NCBI GenBank assembly: GCA_963746735.1
Contig: CAVVCO010000037.1
Coordinates: forward strand, 62,001 to 126,000
Reading direction: 5' to 3'
Source: CAVSWT01 sp963746735
GTDB taxonomy: Bacteria; Bacteroidota; Ignavibacteria; Ignavibacteriales; Ignavibacteriaceae
DNA: 64,000 bases
Each line of letters opens with the position of its first letter. Position 1 is the first letter of the stretch. The notes beneath the pieces were generated by a model that made no database searches, was not told the origin of the DNA, and saw only the letters and a list, made by a program, of their open reading frames with translations. Of the stretch, positions 57,299 to 64,000 are shown piece after piece. A program made the position numbers and the translations under genes.

Positions 57299-58840
57299 AT
57301 GATTAAATATTTAACACCAATAACATTTTTAATATTATTTTTTTCAACAAGCATTAAAGCTCAACTAACTCCTCAGAATGCTGTAAAGGGAATGTTGAGA
57401 GGAATAAATATCGGCAATACAATGGAACCTCTTACAGGTGAAGGTACTTGGGGTAATCCTCCTTTAAAAGAGCGGGCGTTTGATGATTATAAATTGGCAG
57501 GTTTTACCGCTGTTCGCATTCCTATTACCTGGGGCGGATATACATCAGCAAATCCGCCCTACACAATCGATAGCACATGGCTGAATAGAGTGGAACAAGT
57601 TGTTGACTGGGGACTTAAGCGAGGATTGTTTATTATTATTAATCAACATCATGAGGACTGGATTAAAAAATCGTATAACGATACAACAGTAGCACGCTTC
57701 GACAGCATATGGAGCCAGATAGCAGTACGATTTAAAAACAAGTCAGACAGTTTAATATTTGAAATTATAAATGAACCTTACCCTATGACATCTAAACATG
57801 TGAATGAGTTAAATGCACAAGTGTTAAAAATAATTCGCCGAACTAACCCGACGAGAATTGTGTCTTTTTCGGGATATATGTGGTCCAATTCAGATGAGCT
57901 TGTTACCACTGCCATTCCTGATACCTCTGATAGATACCTTATCGGATATTATCATTCATATGATCCTTACCCCTTTGGATTATTAGGCCCAGGAACTTAT
58001 GGCAGCAGCTTTGATAAATCAAAAACCAAAGCAAAATTTGATCAGGTTACAACATGGTCTAATAAACATAATATTCCTGTTATATTAGATGAATTTGGAT
58101 ATACTTATAAATGCGATTATAATTCGCGAATGTGTGCATATGGAACTGTAGTAAGTCAAGCAATAAGTCACGGAGTAGGTGCATTTGCCTGGGATGACGG
58201 ATCTGGATTCCCTATTTACAACAGAACAACAGGCGGCTTTAATGAGATAAAAGATATTCTAATATATAATTCTCCCGATTCACCGGATAATATCAAAATA
58301 AGGCAACTTGATAATGCTTCAATAAAACTGGAATGGCGAAACAAAACCACCGATACGGACAGTATTGTAATTCAGAGAAATGTTGATAACTCTTCATTTA
58401 AAGATTATGCAAGAACACTATATTCTGCGACGGAATATGTTGATTCTAATGTAGCTCCAGGGCATTCTTATTGTTATCTTTTGAAAATAATGAAAGCAGA
58501 TTCGGTATTAATTGAGTCTTACCCTGTAAAGTTGAATGTCGTAGTAACCTCTGTTTCAGAGATAAATAATTCGCCGTATCATTTTGAATTGCTGAATAAC
58601 TATCCGAATCCTTTTAATCCTTCAACTGAAATTAAATTTTCACTTGCTCATGAAGTAAAGATAAATCTTAAAGTTTATAATATACTCGGCCAGGTGGTTC
58701 AGGAATTAATCAACAGGCAAATGACTGCAGGATTTCATTCAGTAAAATTTAACGGAAGTAATTTACCCAGCGGAGTATATGTTTATAAATTGGATGCAGG
58801 AAATTTTTCTGCAGTAAATAAAATGTTATTATTGAAATAA
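57299..58840 (+). CDS. GH5 endoglucanase-type enzyme with FN3-like domain and T9SS tail
   Basis: Secreted by Sec and T9SS, 513 residues. Signal 'LTPITFLILFFSTSIKAQ'. The GH5 barrel has 'GMLRGINIGNTMEPLTGEGTWGNPP', 'GFTAVRIPITWGGYT', 'GLFIIINQHHEDW', 'IFEIINEPYP' (acid/base Glu about 159), 'YYHSYDPYPF' and 'PVILDEFGYT' (nucleophile Glu about 265). An FN3-like domain ('NIKIRQLDNASIKLEWRNK') and the sorting domain ('LNNYPNPFNPSTEIKF', ending NKMLLLK) follow. It resembles GH5 cellulases/xyloglucanases more than the mannanases upstream. Confidence 0.88.
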   Translation: MIKYLTPITFLILFFSTSIKAQLTPQNAVKGMLRGINIGNTMEPLTGEGTWGNPPLKERAFDDYKLAGFTAVRIPITWGGYTSANPPYTIDSTWLNRVEQVVDWGLKRGLFIIINQHHEDWIKKSYNDTTVARFDSIWSQIAVRFKNKSDSLIFEIINEPYPMTSKHVNELNAQVLKIIRRTNPTRIVSFSGYMWSNSDELVTTAIPDTSDRYLIGYYHSYDPYPFGLLGPGTYGSSFDKSKTKAKFDQVTTWSNKHNIPVILDEFGYTYKCDYNSRMCAYGTVVSQAISHGVGAFAWDDGSGFPIYNRTTGGFNEIKDILIYNSPDSPDNIKIRQLDNASIKLEWRNKTTDTDSIVIQRNVDNSSFKDYARTLYSATEYVDSNVAPGHSYCYLLKIMKADSVLIESYPVKLNVVVTSVSEINNSPYHFELLNNYPNPFNPSTEIKFSLAHEVKINLKVYNILGQVVQELINRQMTAGFHSVKFNGSNLPSGVYVYKLDAGNFSAVNKMLLLK

Positions 58841-59327
58841 TGTCAAAAAGCACTAAACTAAATAGCGGCAATATTTTAAGATTAAATTAATAATAATTAA
58901 ATGTTTGCTAATTAACTGAATAATTCTTCGAATATTTAATGATCCAAGTATTTTTTTAATCAAAGTTATGTCCGTGAAATTAACAATATTATTATTATAT
59001 CAAATTCTTTATTCCATCATTGTTTTTTCTCTATTGATGATTTGTTATATGGTGAAAGTATCTGTCAATCTCCGGATAAAGCCGTTAACTACGGAGTGGA
59101 AAAAATAAAAATTAAATTTTAAATGTTAAACTATTTAAGAATTTGAACAAAAAAATATAAAATATATTAAGCAATATTTAGCAGCTACTTACCTGGATGA
59201 GCCTGCCGACTATTGTCGCGAAGTGGTAATGAATTTTTAATGCCTGTGATATAAAAAGGGATGGGTAAGCTGAATTTTATAATGAAAAATAGTAAGAGCA
59301 GAAATTTTCATTTAAAGGATAAAAATT
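58841..59327. other. 487-bp gene-free region with possible coding remnants
   Basis: Between two GH5 genes. Two short open stretches end in stops and have coding-like composition: one finishing 'SPDKAVNYGVEKIKIKF' at ~59121 and one finishing 'LDEPADYCREVVMNF' at ~59240. Neither has a start or recognised family. The second is more GC-rich than its surroundings. They may be debris of lost genes; the promoter of the next gene must also lie here. Confidence 0.3.
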
Positions 59328-60434
59328 ATGAAGAGAAGAGATTTTATTAAAGCTAGCGGTGTAATTGCGGCAGCATCAGTTTCAGGAATTAATTTAGAAA
59401 CTTTTGCATCTCAAAAACCTCAAACTAAAAAAATTATCTTTCCAAGATATAAAGGATTTAACATAACAAACAAAACCAGCGGCACCGGCCCTAGACAAAA
59501 GTTTAATGAAGAAGATTTTGAAATTATGGCCGATTGGAATTTTAATTTTGCGCGCATTCCAATGTCATATTGGAATTGGGCATCTAAAGATGATTGGTAC
59601 AATATAAATGATGATGTTCTAAAAGATATTGATGAAGCAATTGATTTCGGGAAGCAGTACAACATTCATACAAATTTAAATTTTCATAGAGTACCGGGAT
59701 ATTGTATAAATGGAAGAGAACTTGAACAGTATGATCTTTTTGATGATACACCTGAAAATATGCAGAAAGCCTTGGATGCAACTGTATTCCATTGGAAATA
59801 TTTTGCTAAGAGATATAAAGGAATCCCAAATACGCAGCTAAGCTTTGATTTAATTAATGAACCTCCAAAACATACAAATGTCCCTCGTTATGTTGAAATT
59901 GTTCGAGCTATAGTAAAAGGAATAAGAGAAGAAGATCCGGATAGATTAATTGTTGTTGATGGAATTGAAATAGGAAGATATCCCGTAGTTGATATTGTTG
60001 ACCTTCGAGTTGTTCAAAGTACTCGCGGATATGATCCTATGAGCTTAACACATTACACTGCAAACTGGGTACCCAAAGATGAGTTTGAAACTTTCAATCC
60101 GCCAACTTGGCCTTTAAAAGGTGATAATGGAAAACTTTGGGATAAGGCGGCATTAAAAGAAAAACTTATTGATTCATGGAAACCGGTTGTTGAAAAAGGT
60201 GTCCCAGTTCATGTCGGTGAATGGGGATGTTACAATAAAACTCCTCATGATGTTGTTATCCCCTGGATGAAAGATATTCTTTCTCTTTGGAAAGAAGCAG
60301 GCTGGGGATTTGCTATGTGGAATTTGAAAGGTGACTTTGGTGTTTTAAACAGTAGAAGAACTGACGTAGCCTACGAGGACTATAAAGGCTACAAACTTGA
60401 CCGGACAATGCTTGAACTGTTAAAAGAGAATTAA
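59328..60434 (+). CDS. GH5 glycosidase with Tat-type signal
   Basis: Exported GH5, 368 residues. The N-terminus 'MKRRDFIKASGVIAAASVSG' has a twin-arginine motif, so it probably folds in the cytoplasm before export, unlike the other GH5 enzymes here. Barrel motifs: 'PRYKGFNITNKTSG', 'WNFNFARIPMSYWNWASKDDW', 'IHTNLNFHRVPGYCIN', 'LSFDLINEPPKH' (acid/base Glu about 178), 'MSLTHYTANW', 'VHVGEWGCYN' (nucleophile Glu about 298) and 'WGFAMWNLKGDFGVLNS'. The GH5 subfamily is unassigned. It is followed 34 bp later by alpha-galactosidase. Confidence 0.87.
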   Translation: MKRRDFIKASGVIAAASVSGINLETFASQKPQTKKIIFPRYKGFNITNKTSGTGPRQKFNEEDFEIMADWNFNFARIPMSYWNWASKDDWYNINDDVLKDIDEAIDFGKQYNIHTNLNFHRVPGYCINGRELEQYDLFDDTPENMQKALDATVFHWKYFAKRYKGIPNTQLSFDLINEPPKHTNVPRYVEIVRAIVKGIREEDPDRLIVVDGIEIGRYPVVDIVDLRVVQSTRGYDPMSLTHYTANWVPKDEFETFNPPTWPLKGDNGKLWDKAALKEKLIDSWKPVVEKGVPVHVGEWGCYNKTPHDVVIPWMKDILSLWKEAGWGFAMWNLKGDFGVLNSRRTDVAYEDYKGYKLDRTMLELLKEN

Positions 60435-60468
60435 AAAAATTATAGAATTATAAATGGGAGATCATGCA

Positions 60469-61680
60469 TTGAAGAAAATAATTTTACTCTTGGTTATAAT
60501 TTTTTCTAATTTTTTAATAGCGCAAAAATTTGACAATCTTGCTTTAACTCCACCAATGGGATGGAACAGCTGGAATAAATTTGCCTGCGACGTTAATGAA
60601 GAATTGATTAGAGAATCTGCGGATGCAATGGTGTCTACGGGAATGAGGGATGCCGGATATAAATATATTGTGATTGATGATTGCTGGCACGGCAAAAGAG
60701 ATAGTCTTGGATTTATTCATCCGGATCATGAAAGATTTCCTTCAGGTATGAAAGCACTTGCAGATTATATTCATTCCAAAGGATTAAAATTTGGAATTTA
60801 TTCTGATGCTGGCTGGCAAACATGCGGCGGCAGGCCCGGTAGCCGTGGATATGAATATCAAGATGCATTGCAATATGCAAAGTGGGGAGTAGACTATTTG
60901 AAATATGATTGGTGCAACACTGAAGGATTAAAGGCAGAAGGGGCTTATCAAACAATGTGCAATGCATTGTATAAAGCGGGGCGGCCCATTGTATTTAGTC
61001 TTTGTGAATGGGGAAATAATAAACCATGGCTATGGGCAAAAAATGTTGGACATCTTTGGAGAACTACAGGTGATATTACAAATTGTTTTGATTGTGTAAT
61101 TGGTCATGGGACATGGAAATCATGGGGCGTAATGTATATTCTTGATATGCAGGATAGTTTAAGAAAATATGCCGGGCCAGATCATTGGAATGATCCTGAT
61201 ATGATGGAAGTTGGAAATGGAATGTCTGTTAACGAAGACCGTGCACATTTTTCAATGTGGTGTATGCTTGCAGCACCATTAATTTCAGGTAATGATCTGA
61301 GAAGCATGTCAAAAGAAACTACAGATATCTTAACCAATAAAGATGTAATTGCAATTGATCAGGATTCATTAGGAATTGAAGCTTTAAAATATTTGTCGCA
61401 AGAAAAATTAGAAGTATGGTTTAAACCTTTAAAGAATGGTGATTGGGCAGTATGCTTTTTAAATCGATCTGAAGAAGTTAAATCAATAAATTTTTCATGG
61501 AAAGACAACGACGTGGATGATCCGCTTTCGAAATGCAAAACAAATTTTAACGAAGTGAGGTACAAAATAAAAGATCTGTGGACTAAAAAAGAATTGGGTA
61601 CCACTGAGAAAGATTTTATTTCAAAAGTAGATTCGCATGATGTAGTTATGATAAGATTAATAAAAGAATATAATGAGTAA
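60469..61680 (+). CDS. GH27 alpha-galactosidase
   Basis: Removes alpha-1,6-galactose branches, as on galactomannan. About 403 residues, exported ('KKIILLLVIIFSNFLIAQ'). GH27 motifs: 'LALTPPMGWNSWNKFACDV', 'YIVIDDCWHG', 'LKFGIYSDAGWQTCGGRPGS', 'GVDYLKYDWCN' (nucleophile Asp about 147), 'FSLCEWGNNKPW', 'DHWNDPDMMEVGNGM' (acid/base Asp) and 'DVIAIDQDSLG'. TTG 60469 is preferred because GGGAG lies nine bases upstream; ATG 60454 is in frame but lacks a ribosome site. It probably shares a transcript with the GH5 upstream. Confidence 0.93.
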   Translation: MKKIILLLVIIFSNFLIAQKFDNLALTPPMGWNSWNKFACDVNEELIRESADAMVSTGMRDAGYKYIVIDDCWHGKRDSLGFIHPDHERFPSGMKALADYIHSKGLKFGIYSDAGWQTCGGRPGSRGYEYQDALQYAKWGVDYLKYDWCNTEGLKAEGAYQTMCNALYKAGRPIVFSLCEWGNNKPWLWAKNVGHLWRTTGDITNCFDCVIGHGTWKSWGVMYILDMQDSLRKYAGPDHWNDPDMMEVGNGMSVNEDRAHFSMWCMLAAPLISGNDLRSMSKETTDILTNKDVIAIDQDSLGIEALKYLSQEKLEVWFKPLKNGDWAVCFLNRSEEVKSINFSWKDNDVDDPLSKCKTNFNEVRYKIKDLWTKKELGTTEKDFISKVDSHDVVMIRLIKEYNE

Positions 61681-61986
61681 AGTTACAAGCATGATGACAA
61701 AAATGTAAAATATATTTTAATTTATTTTAATTAAAAATTTTCTAAAACATGGAAAAAGTAGTTCTTTATTATAAACATAATTCTTTATTAAAATAATAAG
61801 ATTTCAGGTTTCTATATTTAATATTTCTAAAAATAATAGATATAATTAAATCTTCTGCATGGCATTATAATTGTCTGAATTAAGATTATGTTATGTGGAC
61901 GTATAACTATTTCTAAAAAAAAATCTTCAATAAATGAAGCAACTCCATTCTAACTTAAATATGCAAATATCTCTTACGGAGGGAAA
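61681..61986. promoter_or_regulatory. 306-bp leader before the second TonB receptor
   Basis: AT-rich non-coding stretch between alpha-galactosidase and the TonB receptor. It ends in a strong ribosome site (GGAGGG, 61979-61984). No gene, RNA or clear operator palindrome was found; a promoter is expected but not located. Confidence 0.35.
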
Positions 61987-64000
61987 ATGATTTTTAATTT
62001 CTACCATTACAAAATCAATGGCGTTCTTCTACTAATAATTTATTTGATTGTCTCAGTTAATACTTTCGCACAAACCGGAACACTAAGGGGGCATGTCTAT
62101 GATAAATCAACTAACGAAATATTATTAGGTGCAAATGTTACAATAAAAAATACTAGCCTTGGGGCTGCAACAGATGTTTATGGAAATTATTTCATTCGAA
62201 ATATTCCCGGTGGAAACCAATCCATTCTTGTATCCTACATTGGTTATCAATCAATTACAATTGATGTAAATATATTAAGTGATAAAACAGTTGAACATGA
62301 TTTCTATTTAATGCCTAGTGCTTTGGAGGGTCAAACTGTAACAGTAACTGCTCAAGCTGAAGGGCAGCTCTCAGCAATTAATCAGCAGATAACATCGAAC
62401 ACTATTGAAAACGTTGTTTCAAAAGCGCGCTTACAAGAACTTCCTGATGTAAATGCGGCAGAATCAATTGGCCGTTTGCCCGGTGTTTCGCTACAGAGAT
62501 ATGGAGGAGAGGCAACCAAGGTTGAAGTTCGAGGTTTAAATCCAAAATATAATCTTATCACAGTAAATGGGGTAATTATTCCTGGAACAGGTTCGAGCGA
62601 TAGAAGTGTTGATCTTTCACTGGTTTCATCAAATATGCTTGACGGAATATCACTAAAAAAAGTAACAACACCGGATATGGATGCAGATGTGTTAGGTGGA
62701 ACAATCGATCTAAGATTAAAAGAAGCCCCAAGTGGATTTAAACTATTTGCATCTGCACAAGGCGGATACAATGCACTACAAAAGTATTATCGCAATTATA
62801 ATTTTAATTTAAGTGTCAGTGATAGGTTCTTGGAAGATCGTCTTGGTGTAATTGTTAATTTGAATACTGATAATTACGACAGAAGTGCAGATAAATTACA
62901 GGCAACATATGGAGCAATCGGAAACAGTACTACAGTAACTGCGCTAGCAAATCAAGAATTAAATTTGAGGGAAGAACAAGTAAATAGAAAAAGAACCGGG
63001 GCAAGTTTTCTTTTAGATTATATAATTCCCAATGGAAAAATTACAGCCGATGGTTTCTTCAACCAGCTAAATTCGAAGGTGTTAAATCATGTTAATGATT
63101 TGTGGACTCCTAATGCAAGTTATAGCAGCAATCGTATTTATTATCAATTGGAACAAACCGGCGGCAAAACAAATATTTATACTAGTATGCTGGGAGCTCA
63201 CCAGAATTTTAACTGGATTAAATATGATGCTTCAATTGGCAAAACCGGCTCACTAAATGATACCCCAGATGATAGAATATGGCAGTTTGTACAAGAGTTA
63301 GGAGCAAGTGCCTTCCCTTCAAATGTCATTGGTCCTAATACTAATTTAAAAGATATTCCAAAACTAGCTAATGTAGATACAAATTATACATGGTTATCCC
63401 AGATAGTTGTAAATAGCAAAAGAGTAATGGAGAATTCATTATCAGGGCAATTTAATGTGGAAGTACCTTTTGCTTTAAATGAACAGCTCAATGGTTCATT
63501 TAAAACCGGAGCTAAATTTAGAAGAATTTCCCGTTCAAATAATGAGAACCAGGATGGAGCTAAAAATTTAAATTATGGAAACACTCCTAATCCAAATGGA
63601 GCAATATCATTAATAAATACGTTCTTCCCGAATTTGCCAATTGATTCATTAACTACATTTTGGGGCGGTCTGCCTATAAATCCATTCTTAACTAATTATA
63701 CGCGATCTAATTTTTTAGATGGCGATTACCCATTAGGTTTAATTCCGGATGTGAATATAATGAACTTAATGACTGATTCATTAAAAAAGTATAGATCATA
63801 TTGGCTTAATTTTTCAATACCTTCATTAGGATATGATTACAGCGGCATTGAAAATTACCAGGCGGTTTATATTATGGGAGAGTTTAATATCTCAAAATAT
63901 ATTACTATAATTCCTGGGGTTAGATGGGAAGCCGAAAACACCACCTATAATGGCCAAAGATATAGGCAAATAGTCATCAACGGAAGTAATGAAGCCCCGC
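61987..64000 (+). CDS. TonB-dependent receptor, 5' part (runs off the window)
   Basis: Outer-membrane receptor for TonB-driven uptake; 671 residues are visible and the frame is open to the window end. Signal peptide 'GVLLLIIYLIVSVNTFAQ'; CarboxypepD_reg-like domain ('GTLRGHVYDKSTNEILLGANVTIKNTSLGAATDVYGNYFI'); plug domain ('SKARLQELPDVNAAESIGRLPGVSLQRYGG', 'KVEVRGLNPKYNLITVNG', 'VLGGTIDLRLKEAP'); then barrel strands. The plug wording resembles Caulobacter-type sugar receptors. It differs from the receptor at 7676 and probably takes up a different or longer glycan. The gene is not broken in the visible part. Confidence 0.88.
   Translation, partial: MIFNFYHYKINGVLLLIIYLIVSVNTFAQTGTLRGHVYDKSTNEILLGANVTIKNTSLGAATDVYGNYFIRNIPGGNQSILVSYIGYQSITIDVNILSDKTVEHDFYLMPSALEGQTVTVTAQAEGQLSAINQQITSNTIENVVSKARLQELPDVNAAESIGRLPGVSLQRYGGEATKVEVRGLNPKYNLITVNGVIIPGTGSSDRSVDLSLVSSNMLDGISLKKVTTPDMDADVLGGTIDLRLKEAPSGFKLFASAQGGYNALQKYYRNYNFNLSVSDRFLEDRLGVIVNLNTDNYDRSADKLQATYGAIGNSTTVTALANQELNLREEQVNRKRTGASFLLDYIIPNGKITADGFFNQLNSKVLNHVNDLWTPNASYSSNRIYYQLEQTGGKTNIYTSMLGAHQNFNWIKYDASIGKTGSLNDTPDDRIWQFVQELGASAFPSNVIGPNTNLKDIPKLANVDTNYTWLSQIVVNSKRVMENSLSGQFNVEVPFALNEQLNGSFKTGAKFRRISRSNNENQDGAKNLNYGNTPNPNGAISLINTFFPNLPIDSLTTFWGGLPINPFLTNYTRSNFLDGDYPLGLIPDVNIMNLMTDSLKKYRSYWLNFSIPSLGYDYSGIENYQAVYIMGEFNISKYITIIPGVRWEAENTTYNGQRYRQIVINGSNEAP

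Noticed and set aside
62382..62771. A 129-codon - strand frame inside the second TonB receptor.
   Set aside because: It overlaps the plug domain whose + strand reading has clear family motifs; the antisense product has none.

Overview
The window is AT-rich and reads as one large glycan-degradation locus from a member of the Ignavibacteria/Ignavibacteriota (Bacteroidota-Chlorobiota group). The basis is C-terminal type IX secretion (T9SS) sorting domains of the 'YPNPFNPST' type, a PorV-like outer-membrane protein, CarboxypepD_reg-type TonB receptors, and purine-rich Shine-Dalgarno sites before many genes. The taxon is inferred from protein style only. Nearly all genes are on the + strand; exceptions are a thioesterase, a methyltransferase and an NAD-dependent epimerase. 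I saw no rRNA, tRNA, CRISPR array or intact insertion sequence.

Layout. 1-3717: 3' end of a GH2 beta-galactosidase, a LacI regulator with a 14-bp palindrome in its own leader, and a zinc alcohol dehydrogenase. 3769-7486: a surface protein built from three nearly identical 364-residue units plus a T9SS tail. 7676-21572: an apparent import unit running from outer to inner membrane (TonB receptor, large surface protein, PorV-like protein, SurA-like chaperone, ABC sugar-binding lipoprotein, two permeases), then a GH130 phosphorylase and an alpha/alpha lipoprotein. 21579-34116: GH2 beta-mannosidase, aldo/keto reductase, an unassigned multidomain T9SS protein, a GT4-alpha/alpha fusion overlapping a second GH130, and a secreted six-hairpin enzyme. 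34164-37263: thioesterase, methyltransferase, and an ECF sigma/anti-sigma pair with a small secreted protein. 37556-61680: GH18, six GH5 enzymes, an SSS symporter next to a mannosylglucose phosphorylase (GH130), a sialate-O-acetylesterase-type esterase, GH9, an AGE-family epimerase and GH27 alpha-galactosidase. 61987-64000: start of another TonB receptor.

How it fits together. The enzymes match breakdown of (galacto/gluco)mannan: secreted or surface GH5 mannanases and glucanases, GH9, an esterase and alpha-galactosidase make oligosaccharides. These enter through the ABC system or the symporter. Inside, a cellobiose/mannobiose 2-epimerase followed by 4-O-beta-mannosyl-glucose phosphorylase would give mannose-1-phosphate and glucose, while beta-mannosidase and a second GH130 handle longer mannooligosaccharides.

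Sequence quality. Eleven genes (eight of them in a near-continuous run from 1 to 19.3 kb of ten genes, counting partners, and one at 55.8-57.1 kb) need single-base corrections to read through. I count about 23 shifts, about 20 of them single-base insertions. After correction every protein has a normal family length, and in the repeat protein the two neighbouring unit lengths (1093 versus 1092 bp) show an extra base directly. I therefore annotate these as single genes with likely sequence errors, not as pseudogenes.
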